Below, piece after piece: positions 50,810-60,486 of a DNA stretch of 64,000 nucleotides; position 1 is the first letter of the stretch, and every line of letters starts with the position of its first letter. This stretch comes from Rubrivivax sp. (GTDB lineage Bacteria > Pseudomonadota > Gammaproteobacteria > Burkholderiales > Burkholderiaceae_C), in assembly GCA_027491255.1 (NCBI GenBank), contig JAIXWM010000129.1, positions 1 through 64,000 of the forward strand. Direction: 5' to 3'. The notes beneath the pieces were generated by a model. That model was given only the letters and a program-made list of their open reading frames with translations, did not search any database and had not been told where the DNA came from. The position numbers and the translations under genes are program-made.

Positions 50810-51682
50810 ATGCGCCACCGCTGGCTCCCGACCCTGGTGCTGAGCCCCAGCCTGCTGCTGGTGGGGGCCTGCGTCTACGGCTTCATCGCCTTCACGGTGG
50901 TGCTGTCGTTCACCTCGTCGACGATCCTGCCGCAGTTGCAGTGGAGCGAGCGCAACAACTACGAGCGGCTCTTCGGCCTGTCCACCTTTGCGCTGTCGGC
51001 ACGCAACCTCGGCCTCTTCGCGGCGCTCTACGTCGGCCTGTGCCTGGCGCTCGGGATGCTGCTGGCCATCCTGATCGACCAGAAGATCCGGGCCGAGAAC
51101 GTCTTCCGCTCGATCTTCCTGTACCCGATGGCGCTGTCCTTCATCGTCACCGGCACGGCCTGGAAGTGGCTGCTCGACCCCGGCATCGGCCTGGAGCGCA
51201 CGGTGCGTCTGATGGGCTGGGAGAGCTTCACCTTCGACTGGATCAAGAACGGCGAGATGGCGATCTACACCGTCGTCATCGCCGCCGTCTGGCAGACCAC
51301 GGGCTTCGTGATGGCGCTGTTCCTGGCCGGCCTGCGCGGCATCGACCAGGAGGTGCTGAACGCCGCGCGCGTGGATGGCGCCAGGAGCTGGCGCATCTAC
51401 TGGCGCATCATCATCCCGCAGCTCGGGCCGAGCTTCATCTCGTCCTTCGTGATCCTGGCGCACATGGCGATCAAGAGCTACGACCTCGTGATCGCGCTGA
51501 CCGGCGGCGGCCCCGGACGAGACACCTGGCTGCCCTCGGTCTTCATGTACCAGTTCACCTTCACCCGCAACGAGATGGCGGTGGGCGCGGCCAGCGCGGT
51601 GGTGATGCTGGTGGCGGTGGCCATCGTCGTCGTGCCCTATGTGCGCAGCGAGATCCGCCAGGCCCGCAGGGGCGCGCCGTGA
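50810..51682 (+). CDS. sugar ABC transporter permease (GtsB/MalF type)
   Basis: 290 aa, six helices. The EAA loop NAARVDGARSWRIYWRIIIP (about 185-204) contacts the ATPase. The N-terminus LPTLVLSPSLLLVGACVYGF and LTGGGPGRDTWLPSVFMYQ are typical of MalF-type CUT1 permeases without the large periplasmic loop. ATG 50810 is preferred over TTG 50801. The end overlaps the next permease start (GTGA). Confidence 0.93.
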   Translation: MRHRWLPTLVLSPSLLLVGACVYGFIAFTVVLSFTSSTILPQLQWSERNNYERLFGLSTFALSARNLGLFAALYVGLCLALGMLLAILIDQKIRAENVFRSIFLYPMALSFIVTGTAWKWLLDPGIGLERTVRLMGWESFTFDWIKNGEMAIYTVVIAAVWQTTGFVMALFLAGLRGIDQEVLNAARVDGARSWRIYWRIIIPQLGPSFISSFVILAHMAIKSYDLVIALTGGGPGRDTWLPSVFMYQFTFTRNEMAVGAASAVVMLVAVAIVVVPYVRSEIRQARRGAP

Positions 51683-52536
51683 AGAACGGGCTGCGACCCG
51701 AGCGCGTGCTGCTGTACGCGGTGCTGGGCTTCGTCGCGCTGGTCTTCCTGGCGCCCATCTACGTGATGGTCGTCAACTCGGTCAAGCCGCTGGACGAGAT
51801 CCGTGCCGGCAACCTGGTTGCGCTGCCACTCGAGCCCACCTTCGAGCCCTGGCTGCAGGCCTGGAGCCGGGCGCAGATCGGCGTGCAGGCCACGGGGCTG
51901 GCGCCCTACTTCATGAATTCCTTCCTGATGGTGGTGCCGGCGGTCGTGCTGTCCACCGCCATCGGCGCCCTCAACGGCTACGTGCTGACGCAGTTCAAGG
52001 TGCGCGGCGCCACGCTGATCTTCGGGCTGCTGCTGTTCTCGGTCTTCATCCCCTTCCAGATCGTCCTGATCCCGATGGCGCGGCTGCTCGGCGAACTCGG
52101 CCTGGCGGGTACGGTCAGCGGCCTGGTCTTCGTGCACACGGTCTACGGCATCGGCTTCGGCACGCTGTTCTTCCGCAACTTCTACGCCGCCTTCCCGCCC
52201 GAGCTGGTGAAGTCGGCGCGCATGGACGGCGCGGGCTTCTTCGTGCTGTTCTGGCGCCTGATGCTGCCCAACAGCCTGCCCATCATCGTCGTCAACGTGA
52301 TCTGGCAGTTCACCAACATCTGGAACGACTTCCTGTTCGGCGCCTCGTTCAGCGACTACTCGTCGTTCCCGCTGACGGTGGCGCTGAACAACCTGGTCAG
52401 CAGCTCCACGGGCGTCAAGGAATACAACGTGCACTTCGCCGGGGCCTTCATCGCGGCGCTGCCCACGCTGCTGGTCTACGTGCTGTCGGGCAAGTACTTC
52501 GTGCGCGGCCTGATGGCCGGCTCGGTCAAGGGTTGA
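51679..52536 (+). CDS. sugar ABC transporter permease (GtsC/MalG type)
   Basis: 285 aa MalG-type subunit. It has FLAPIYVMVVNSVKPLDEIR near the N-terminus, the EAA loop VKSARMDGAGFFVLFWRLML, and FTNIWNDFLFGASFSDYSSF, which is well conserved in CUT1 permeases. The start is GTG 51679, overlapping the upstream stop. It pairs with the MalF-type permease and the MsmK-type ATPase encoded on either side. Confidence 0.93.
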   Translation: MKNGLRPERVLLYAVLGFVALVFLAPIYVMVVNSVKPLDEIRAGNLVALPLEPTFEPWLQAWSRAQIGVQATGLAPYFMNSFLMVVPAVVLSTAIGALNGYVLTQFKVRGATLIFGLLLFSVFIPFQIVLIPMARLLGELGLAGTVSGLVFVHTVYGIGFGTLFFRNFYAAFPPELVKSARMDGAGFFVLFWRLMLPNSLPIIVVNVIWQFTNIWNDFLFGASFSDYSSFPLTVALNNLVSSSTGVKEYNVHFAGAFIAALPTLLVYVLSGKYFVRGLMAGSVKG

Positions 52537-52552
52537 AGGGCCCGGCACTCCC

Positions 52553-53602
<1,050 letters not shown>

Positions 53603-53614
53603 GCGCCCGCCGGC

Positions 53615-54856
53615 TCAATACCCCATCTGTCGCCGCCCCAGCGACGTCAGGTCCTGCGGCGCGAAGCGCCCCTCGAAGTCGACCTCGTAGTCCTCGGGCG
53701 CGAAATCGGGGTTGGAGCGGCCGGCCTCGAAGGCGGGGCGCTGCAGCGCCAGGAAGGCGCGGTTCTTCGCGCAGTCGGGCGCGGCGCCGATGTACATCAC
53801 GTTGCTGTAGCCGCTGCCGGTGTGGCGGTCCTCGACGCCATGCAGCACGTCGGGGTGCCACCAGACGGTGTCGCCCGGCTCGACGCGCGGGATCGGCACG
53901 TAGGCGCCCAGCAGCATCGCGTGGTGGGCCTTCGACACCGCCATCGCCCGGCCGGCGCGCGCGCCGCACAGGTCATCGTCGGCCACGTCGTCCTGGAGCG
54001 CGCGCAGCAGCATCCAGCCCATCGCATTGGCCACCGGCACCAGGTTCAGCGTGCCGTCCCCAGGCCCCTGCGGCGTCAGCGCCGTCCAGCCCTGGAAGGT
54101 GCGGAACATGCGGCACACCGCGGGCGACGGGATCTCCTCGGTCGAAGTGCGCCAGGCGGCCGAGAAGGGGTCGTAGCGCACCAGGTCGCCGCCGAAGACA
54201 TGGCGGTAGACGCGGCGGTAGCCCGGGTCGATCCAGCGCTCGATCGAGCCGCCGTCGCAGTGCGGCGACAGCCCGAGCGAGGCATCGCCGGGTTCGCGCT
54301 GGCGCACGCGGTCGGCGTAGGTGGTCTCGTGGTCAGGGTCGAACACCGGCGTGCCGTCCTGGTCGACGTCCCACAGCCGGTTCAGCCAGCGCCGCGTGCG
54401 CGCCAGTTCCTCCGACTGGCGCGCCTGCATCTGCGGGCGCGACCAGTAGATGCCGTAGATCTGCGGCCGCGAGCTCGCCAGGGCGCTGAAGTACTGGTCG
54501 ATGCCGCGCTTGGACTCCGACTTCTCGAGGTAGCGGTTGTGCTCGAGGTAGACCGCCAGTTCGTCGTTCCAGCGCTGCACCCGCGCCGGTTCGAAGACGC
54601 CGCGGATGACGACGCAGCCGCGCTGGCGCACGCGCGCCACGGTGGCGGCGTCGATGTGGTCCAGGTCGGCGTAGCGCAGTTCGGGCACGGGCTGCACGCC
54701 GCGCGCCACCTCGGATTCGATCGCCTCCACCTGGGCCCGGACAGCGTCGCCCAGCGCAGCGAAACGCCGGGCCAGGTCGGGGATGGCCGCCTTCAGCTCG
54801 CGCTTGGAGGCAACGATGCGGTCAAGGAACGGGGCGTTCGGGTCCGGAGCGGTCAT
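53615..54856 (-). CDS. DUF1479 family protein (YbiU-like, probable Fe(II)/2-oxoglutarate oxygenase fold)
   Basis: 413 aa, close to E. coli YbiU length. Features are GCVVIRGVFEPARVQRWNDE (phytanoyl-dioxygenase-like N-part), LSPHCDGGSIERWIDPGYRR with an HxD metal pair, and VWWHPDVLHGVEDRHTGSGY with the second candidate metal His. Family members have no established substrate. Its start lies inside the end of the LacI-type gene (35-base overlap), so it is co-transcribed with the regulator. It may modify a sugar-related compound from the adjacent importer. Confidence 0.85.
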   Translation of the reverse strand: MTAPDPNAPFLDRIVASKRELKAAIPDLARRFAALGDAVRAQVEAIESEVARGVQPVPELRYADLDHIDAATVARVRQRGCVVIRGVFEPARVQRWNDELAVYLEHNRYLEKSESKRGIDQYFSALASSRPQIYGIYWSRPQMQARQSEELARTRRWLNRLWDVDQDGTPVFDPDHETTYADRVRQREPGDASLGLSPHCDGGSIERWIDPGYRRVYRHVFGGDLVRYDPFSAAWRTSTEEIPSPAVCRMFRTFQGWTALTPQGPGDGTLNLVPVANAMGWMLLRALQDDVADDDLCGARAGRAMAVSKAHHAMLLGAYVPIPRVEPGDTVWWHPDVLHGVEDRHTGSGYSNVMYIGAAPDCAKNRAFLALQRPAFEAGRSNPDFAPEDYEVDFEGRFAPQDLTSLGRRQMGY

Positions 54857-55850
54857 GGAGGGCCTCGAGGGCAGGCGGGGAGAACAGGACATGCTGCGGC
54901 GCTGCGCCAGGCGCCTGCCGCAGTTGCGCGAGCAGCTGCCGGCCCAGCGTCAGGCCGGCGAGGTGCAGGTCTTCGAAGCAGACGATCAGCGGCTGGCGGA
55001 TGTAGTGCGGCAGGTCGCTGCTGTACTTCAGCACCACGTCGACGTCGCGGCCGGGCTGGCGCTGCGTGTCGGCCAGCGCGCCCAGCAGCGACAGCGCCGG
55101 TGCCTCGAGCGACAGCACGATGCCGTCGAAGCGCACCGCCTCGGCGCACGCCCACTGATAAATGGCCTCGGGGCCGTCGTCCAGCGACACCGACAGCACG
55201 CGCTCGCCGTGGACGCCGTGCGCGGCGCAGGCGCGCTCGAAGCCGTCACCCAGGTGGTCACGGAACTCGCTGCCGGGCTGCGGCAGCAGGATGGCCAGGC
55301 GCCGGCGGCCGCGCGCTGCCAGCGCCTGCACGCCCAGCGCGGCAAACTGCTCGTTGGCGAAGTCGACCCAGGCATGCGGCTGCGAGAGCCGCGTGCGGCC
55401 GTGGGTGACGAAGGGGAAGTCCTGCTCGAGCAGGTAGCGCACGCGCGGGTCGTCGGGCGTGGTGTGCGACATCAGCAGGCCATCGGCCAGCCCGCGCTCG
55501 ACGACGTAGCGCACGCCCGACAGGGGATCGACGCTCGGGCGGTCGGGCAGCACGATCAGGTGGTAATCGGTGCCCTGGGTGGCGTCGCTGATGCCCAGCA
55601 TCAGGTGCTTGAAGCCGGGCTGGCTGGCATCGTAGCGGTCCATCATGAAGGCCAGCACCTGGGTCTTGCCGGTCTTCAGGCGCAGCGCGGCGCGGTCGCG
55701 CACGTAGTGCAGCTCGCGCGCGACGCTGAGCACGCGCTCGCGCGTGGCCGGCAACACGCTGGCCGAGCCCGACAGCGCCCGCGACACCGTGGCCAGCGAC
55801 AGGCCCGTGACCTGGGCAAGCGTGCGGACGGTGGGCTTTTCGGCGGACAT
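54822..55850 (-). CDS. LacI-family transcriptional regulator
   Basis: 342 aa from ATG 55850. The DNA-binding domain reads TVRTLAQVTGLSLATVSRAL and the hinge VLSVARELHYVRDRAALRLK. The periplasmic-binding-like sensor domain follows (GLADGLLMSHTTPDD, AWVDFANEQFAALGVQALAARG), as in repressors that respond to sugars. Two ATGTAATCGTT-type sites lie in its own promoter region and one upstream of the gtsA-like operon, so it probably represses itself, the dehydrogenase and the importer. It is cotranscribed with the DUF1479 gene. Confidence 0.93.
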   Translation of the reverse strand: MSAEKPTVRTLAQVTGLSLATVSRALSGSASVLPATRERVLSVARELHYVRDRAALRLKTGKTQVLAFMMDRYDASQPGFKHLMLGISDATQGTDYHLIVLPDRPSVDPLSGVRYVVERGLADGLLMSHTTPDDPRVRYLLEQDFPFVTHGRTRLSQPHAWVDFANEQFAALGVQALAARGRRRLAILLPQPGSEFRDHLGDGFERACAAHGVHGERVLSVSLDDGPEAIYQWACAEAVRFDGIVLSLEAPALSLLGALADTQRQPGRDVDVVLKYSSDLPHYIRQPLIVCFEDLHLAGLTLGRQLLAQLRQAPGAAPQHVLFSPPALEALHDRSGPERPVP

Positions 55851-55910
55851 GGGGGCTGGTGCAGCGCAGGCGTCGCGGCTGCAGACTCGGAAATCCTGGA
55901 ACGCTGGATT

Positions 55911-55926
55911 TTGGAAACGATTACAT
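55911..55926 (-). promoter_or_regulatory. LacI-type operator (reverse copy) in lacI/dehydrogenase divergent region
   Basis: Read on the minus strand this is ATGTAATCGTTTCCAA. It shares 11 contiguous bases, ATGTAATCGTT, with the sites at 49416 and 55953. It lies about 61 bases upstream of the lacI-type start, well placed for autoregulation. Confidence 0.65.
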
Positions 55927-55952
55927 CGACTGTCAAGACCTCGGTCCACAAT

Positions 55953-55968
55953 ATGTAATCGTTATCAT
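55953..55968 (+). promoter_or_regulatory. LacI-type operator (forward copy) upstream of the Gfo/Idh/MocA gene
   Basis: ATGTAATCGTTATCAT, 42 bases before the dehydrogenase start and about 42 bases centre to centre from the reverse copy at 55911-55926, suiting cooperative or looped repressor binding. It differs from the gtsA-upstream site by a single base. Confidence 0.7.
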
Positions 55969-56009
55969 CCAGGTCTCGTCCACCCGGGCGGCGACCGAGG
56001 AGAGCACCG

Positions 56010-56999
56010 ATGCGTTGGGGATTGATAGGCGCGAGCAACATCGCGGGCGAATGGATGGTGGGCGCGCTGCGCGCGGTCGGCGACGAGCCGGTGGCCGTGG
56101 TCTCGGGCAGCCTCGACCGCGCGCGCGCCTTCGCGCAGCAGCACGGCCTGGCGCACGCATTCGCACGCGAGGACGCGCTGGACGCGCTGGGCCTGGACGC
56201 GGTCTACGTCTCGTCGACCAACGAGCGCCACGAGGCCTCGGTGCTGCACGCGGCCGCGCAGGGCTGGCACGTGCTGTGCGAAAAGCCGCTCGCCACCACG
56301 CTGGGCGCGGCGCAGCGCATGGTGCGCGCCTGCGCGCAGGCGGGCGTGGTGATGGGCACCAACCACCACCTGCGGCACAACGCCGCGCACCGGCGCATGC
56401 GCGAACTGCTGGCCCAGGGACGGCTGGGCCGGCTGGTGGCCGCGCGGGTGCACCACGCCGTCTACCTGCGCCCCGTGCTGCAGGGCTGGCGCATCGACAA
56501 CCCGGCTGCCGGTGGCGGCGTGGTGCTCGACATCGCGGTGCACAACGCCGATTCGCTGGGCTTCGTGCTGGGCGAGTACCCGGTGCAGGTGCAGGCCCAG
56601 GTCTCCAGCACCGGCATGGCGCGCGGCCTGGAAGACCATGCGATGTCGCTGTGGCGCTACGCCAGCGGCCTGACGGCCTTCACCCACCAGGCCTTCACGA
56701 CGCCGCATGCGCGCACCGGCATCGAGATCCACGGCACCGAGGGCACGCTGGAGGGCGACGGCATCCTGAACCAGCGCGCCGACGGTTCGCTGCTGCTGCG
56801 CAGCGCTGCCGGCGTCGAGCCGCAGGCGCTGGACCGCGCCAACCTCTACGAGCGCTGCCTGCAGCAGTTCCACGCCGCGGTGCGCGGCGAGCCCAACACA
56901 TTGGCCGACGGGCTGGCGGGCCAGCGCTCGCTGGCGGTCGCGCTGGCCGTGCTGGAAAGCGCGCGGCGCGGCGCCCCGGTCGACGTCGACTACGGCTGA
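56010..56999 (+). CDS. Gfo/Idh/MocA-family oxidoreductase
   Basis: 329 aa. The NAD(P)-binding Rossmann start is WGLIGASNIAGEWMVGALRA. Next come the VYVSSTNERHEASVLHAA region and the family signature VLCEKPLATTLGAAQRMV. A C-terminal alpha/beta substrate domain carries AAGGGVVLDIAVHNADSLGF, in which D…H is the usual catalytic area. It probably oxidises a sugar, inositol or sugar derivative brought in by the LacI-controlled importer. ATG 56010 follows GAGGAGA. Its 3' end overlaps the opposite-strand M81 gene tail-to-tail by 10 bases. Confidence 0.93.
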   Translation: MRWGLIGASNIAGEWMVGALRAVGDEPVAVVSGSLDRARAFAQQHGLAHAFAREDALDALGLDAVYVSSTNERHEASVLHAAAQGWHVLCEKPLATTLGAAQRMVRACAQAGVVMGTNHHLRHNAAHRRMRELLAQGRLGRLVAARVHHAVYLRPVLQGWRIDNPAAGGGVVLDIAVHNADSLGFVLGEYPVQVQAQVSSTGMARGLEDHAMSLWRYASGLTAFTHQAFTTPHARTGIEIHGTEGTLEGDGILNQRADGSLLLRSAAGVEPQALDRANLYERCLQQFHAAVRGEPNTLADGLAGQRSLAVALAVLESARRGAPVDVDYG

Positions 57000-58522
57000 G
57001 GACCCGCGGGCCCGGCCGCCCTGCCCCGCCACACCGGCCCCATCGGCCGCAGGCGGATGCCGGGGCGCAGCTTCGTCCATGCGAACTCGACCGGGTCCAC
57101 CAGCGCCGGGCCCGGCGCCTTGACGACGTGAACCGCGCGCGCCAGCGGCTCGAAATCGGCGCGAAAGTGCACCGAGCTCTTCAGCGCCAGGATGGTCTGG
57201 GCCACGGGCTCGATGCCGACATGGCGGAACAGCGCCTGGTCGGCGGCCTGGAACTTCAGTGTCGAGACCACGACGCGCACGCCCGTGGCCTCGTGGCGCA
57301 GGCAGGCCATGGGCCCGAGCTCGAGCGCCAGGCCCAGGAACATCGGCCCGGTGCAGGTGAGGCGCCCGTCGCCCAGGCGCTCGACGACGAAGCGGCCCTC
57401 GAAAGGCCGGTGCCCCGGCAGGCCCGACAGCGCGCCGAGCGAAAAGGCGGCCGCTGCGCCCGGGCCGAGCGCATGCGCCCGCGCCGCGGCCGCCGGGTCC
57501 ACCAGCAGGCCGAGCACCGCGCCTCGCGCGCCCTGGCGCACCAGCGCCTCCAGCAAGCCGGTGGTGTCGCTGTTGCCGCCGACGCCCGGGTTGTCCTGGG
57601 TGTCCGCCAGCACCACCGGGGCCCCCGGCGCGCCGTCGCGCAGCGCACGCCGCACCGCCTCGTCGGGCCCGAGCAGCTCGGCGGCGAAGCGCGGCTCGGC
57701 CTGCTCGATCGCGCGCGCCATCGCGCCGAGCGCGGACTCGGTGCCCGCGGCCTCGTCGCCATAGCCCACCAGCGCCATGCCGCACTCGGCGATGTCGGCC
57801 ATCGGGAAGCCGGGCGCGAAATCGAGCGCCACGCCGCTGCGGGCCTGCAGCGCCGCGAGGTCGGCGTACAGCCCGCGCAGCGGCTCGATCAGCGTGCACT
57901 GCTGCGGCAGCGTGGTCAGGAAGTCGAAGGCGCGCATGCCCTTGTGCAGACGCCGACCGCTGGCGAGCATGCGCAGCAGCAACTGCGCCGCGCGCGCGCC
58001 GGTCTCGGCCATGTCCACGTGCGGGTAGGTGCGGAAGATCGTCAGCGCGTCGGCCTGCGCCACCATGCGCCGCGTCACGTTGGCGTGCAAGTCCAGGCTC
58101 GCGACCACCGGCACGCGCTCGCCCACGACGGCGCGCACGCGGGCGAGCAGCTCGCCCTCGCCGTCGTCCAGGTGCTCGGCCACCATCGCGCCGTGCAGAT
58201 CGAGCACGACGCCGTCCACCGGGCCGGCGGCGCGCAGCGTGTCGATCAGGCGGCCGGCGATGCGCTCGTAGGCGTCCTGGGTCACGTGGGCCGAGGGCGA
58301 GGCCGAGGCCCACACCAGCGGCACCGGCGCGCAGCCAGCCGCGCGCAGGGTGTCGAGCGACCCCTGCATCGGCACGTTGGCCCCGGCCAGCGCGTGCAGC
58401 AAGGCCTCGCCCTCCAGCGGGCTGGGCTCGGCACTCTCCTCGGCAAAGGCGGCGTAGCCGGCCTTGGTCGGCGCGAAGGTGTTGGTCTCGTGGCGGAAAC
58501 CGCCCACCGCGATGCGCTTCAT
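56990..58522 (-). CDS. M81 family metallopeptidase (MlrC-like)
   Basis: 510 aa. It begins IAVGGFRHETNTFAPTKAGY, the standard M81 N-terminus. Two metal-site DxH motifs are visible, VVLDLHGAMVAEHLDDGEGE and VASLDLHANVTRRMVA. LADTQDNPGVGGNSDTTGL precedes the C-terminal MlrC domain. MlrC cleaves linear microcystin/Adda-type peptides, but most M81 members are uncharacterised and often sit, as here, at the end of a dipeptide-type ABC operon. It likely processes the imported peptide-like ligand. ATG 58522 follows CGGAG. Confidence 0.9.
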   Translation of the reverse strand: MKRIAVGGFRHETNTFAPTKAGYAAFAEESAEPSPLEGEALLHALAGANVPMQGSLDTLRAAGCAPVPLVWASASPSAHVTQDAYERIAGRLIDTLRAAGPVDGVVLDLHGAMVAEHLDDGEGELLARVRAVVGERVPVVASLDLHANVTRRMVAQADALTIFRTYPHVDMAETGARAAQLLLRMLASGRRLHKGMRAFDFLTTLPQQCTLIEPLRGLYADLAALQARSGVALDFAPGFPMADIAECGMALVGYGDEAAGTESALGAMARAIEQAEPRFAAELLGPDEAVRRALRDGAPGAPVVLADTQDNPGVGGNSDTTGLLEALVRQGARGAVLGLLVDPAAAARAHALGPGAAAAFSLGALSGLPGHRPFEGRFVVERLGDGRLTCTGPMFLGLALELGPMACLRHEATGVRVVVSTLKFQAADQALFRHVGIEPVAQTILALKSSVHFRADFEPLARAVHVVKAPGPALVDPVEFAWTKLRPGIRLRPMGPVWRGRAAGPAGPQP

Positions 58523-58554
58523 GTCGGGCTCCGGTCTGACCGAGGGACGGGGAA

Positions 58555-59391
58555 TCAGGCTGGCGCGCCGCTGGCGGCCGTCTTCCACTCACCGCCGCCG
58601 TCGACGCGCACCTCCGGCATCGCCGCCAGCAGCGTGCGCGCGTAGTCGGTCTGCGGCGCGTCGAAGATCTGCCGGCACGGCCCCTGCTCGACGATGCGGC
58701 CGTGGCGGATCAGCGCCACGCGGTCGCAGACGTAGCGGATCACCGCGAGGTCGTGGCTGATGAAGAGGTAGGTCAGCCCCAGACGGCGCTGCAGATCCTC
58801 GAGCAGGTTCAGCACCTGCGCCTGCACCGACACGTCCAGTGCCGAGGTCGGCTCGTCCAGCAGCAGCAGCGCCGGCTGGGTGACGAGCGCGCGCGCGATG
58901 CCGATGCGCTGGCGCTGCCCGCCCGAGAACTCGTGCGGATGGCGGTACAGGTGCTGCGGACCCAGGCCGACTAGACCCAGCAACTCGACCGCGCGCTCGG
59001 TGCGAGACCGGGCGTCCAGCCCCAGCGTGCGCCGGTGCACGACCAGCGGCTCGGTGACGATGTCGTGCACCGACATGCGCGGGTTCAGCGAGGCCTGCGG
59101 ATCCTGGAAAACGATCTGGATGCGCGCACGCAGCCGGCGCAGCGCCGCCGGACTCAGGCGCGCGAGGTCCTCGCCCTCGAAACGGATGCGCCCCGCACTC
59201 GGTGTCTCGAGCTGAAGGATGCAGCGCGTCAGCGTGGTCTTGCCCGAGCCCGACTCGCCCACCAGCCCGAAGCACTCGCCGCGCTGGACCGTGAAGCCCA
59301 CGTCCTGCAGCGCCTGCACCGGCGTGCCGCGCGCGAACCAGCCCCGCCGCGAGCCGGGGTAGACCTTGCTGACCTGTTCGAGCTCGAGCAT
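58555..59391 (-). CDS. peptide ABC transporter ATPase (DppF/OppF type)
   Basis: 278 aa. Walker A is LVGESGSGKTTLTRCIL, Q-loop QIVFQDPQASLNPRMSV, signature FSGGQRQRIGIARAL, Walker B LLLLDEPTSALDVSVQ and H-loop LFISHDLAVIRYV. These are typical of OppF/DppF. It lacks the long Cys-containing C-terminal extension usual for the family, ending soon after TLLAAMPEV. It lies three bases after dppD and 32 bases before the M81 gene. Confidence 0.92.
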   Translation of the reverse strand: MLELEQVSKVYPGSRRGWFARGTPVQALQDVGFTVQRGECFGLVGESGSGKTTLTRCILQLETPSAGRIRFEGEDLARLSPAALRRLRARIQIVFQDPQASLNPRMSVHDIVTEPLVVHRRTLGLDARSRTERAVELLGLVGLGPQHLYRHPHEFSGGQRQRIGIARALVTQPALLLLDEPTSALDVSVQAQVLNLLEDLQRRLGLTYLFISHDLAVIRYVCDRVALIRHGRIVEQGPCRQIFDAPQTDYARTLLAAMPEVRVDGGGEWKTAASGAPA

Positions 59392-59394
59392 GGC

Positions 59395-60474
59395 TCAGCC
59401 GGAAGTGTGGGGGTGGAAGCAGGCCACCTCGTGCGCGGCGGCCGCGGCCTGCGCCGCGGCGACGTGCACGAGCCCCGGTGCCGCGCTCGCGCAGGCGCCC
59501 GAGGCCCGCACGCAGCGCGGCGCGTAGCGGCAGCCCGGTGGCGGGCGCACCAGATCGGGCACGGTGCCGGGGATGCCCTCCAGGCCGCCGCGCGGCGTGT
59601 CGCGCGTGGGGATGGATTTCAACAGCGCGCGCGTGTAGGGGTGGCGAGGCGCCGCGAGCACGTCGCGCACCGGACCACGCTCGACGATGGTGCCGGCATA
59701 CATCACCGCGACGTGGCTGCAGGTCTGGGCCACGACACCCAGGTTGTGGGTGATCAGCAGCACCGCCATCCGGTACTCGGCCACCATCTCCTTCAGCAGG
59801 GACAGGATCTGCGCCTGCACGGAGACGTCGAGCGCCGTCGTCGGCTCGTCGGCGATCAGCAGGTCGGGCCGTCCGATCAGCGCCATCGCGATCAGCACGC
59901 GCTGGCGCATGCCGCCTGAGAACTGGTGCGGGTGGTCGTCCAGACGCTCGCGCGCATTCGGGATGCGCACGCGCTCGAGCATCTGCGCGGCCAGCTCGCG
60001 CGCGGCGGCGCGCTGCTGCGCGCGCGAGGCGCCGGGTGTCAGGCCCAGGATCTGCGGGCTGCGCGCGCCGGCGGCCAGCGCCACATCGACGAGCTGATCG
60101 CCAATGCGGAACAAGGGGTTCAGGTTGGTCGTCGGGTCCTGGAAGATCATGCCGATGCGCCGGCCGCGCAAGGGGCGCACCCGCTCCTCGTCCAGTCCCA
60201 GCAGGTCCTGCCCATCGAAGACGATGCGTCCCTGGCTGTAGCGCCCGGGCGGCGTGGCCACCAGGCGCGACACGGACAGCCCGGTCAGCGACTTGCCGCA
60301 GCCCGTCTCCCCGACCAGGCCCCAGACCTCGCCGCGCCCCACGCTCAGATCGACACCGGCCAGCACATGCGCCTCGCCCTCGAAGCTGCGCATCCACAGG
60401 TGCAGTTGCTCGATGTGCAGCAACGGCGCGCCCGCGGAGGAAGGCGGCAGGGGCGTTGAAGTGGCGGCGGACAT
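59395..60474 (-). CDS. peptide ABC transporter ATPase (DppD/OppD type)
   Basis: 359 aa. Walker A is LVGETGCGKSLTGLSV (Ser-Leu replaces the common Ser-Thr/Thr-Thr after the Lys), Q-loop GMIFQDPTTNLNPLFRI, signature FSGGMRQRVLIAMAL, Walker B LLIADEPTTALDVSVQ and H-loop LLITHNLGVVAQ. The oligopeptide C-terminal extension with cysteines (CRYAPRCVRASGACASA) is present. It pairs with the DppF-type ATPase to drive uptake. Confidence 0.93.
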   Translation of the reverse strand: MSAATSTPLPPSSAGAPLLHIEQLHLWMRSFEGEAHVLAGVDLSVGRGEVWGLVGETGCGKSLTGLSVSRLVATPPGRYSQGRIVFDGQDLLGLDEERVRPLRGRRIGMIFQDPTTNLNPLFRIGDQLVDVALAAGARSPQILGLTPGASRAQQRAAARELAAQMLERVRIPNARERLDDHPHQFSGGMRQRVLIAMALIGRPDLLIADEPTTALDVSVQAQILSLLKEMVAEYRMAVLLITHNLGVVAQTCSHVAVMYAGTIVERGPVRDVLAAPRHPYTRALLKSIPTRDTPRGGLEGIPGTVPDLVRPPPGCRYAPRCVRASGACASAAPGLVHVAAAQAAAAAHEVACFHPHTSG

Positions 60475-60486
60475 GGACGGCGGAAA

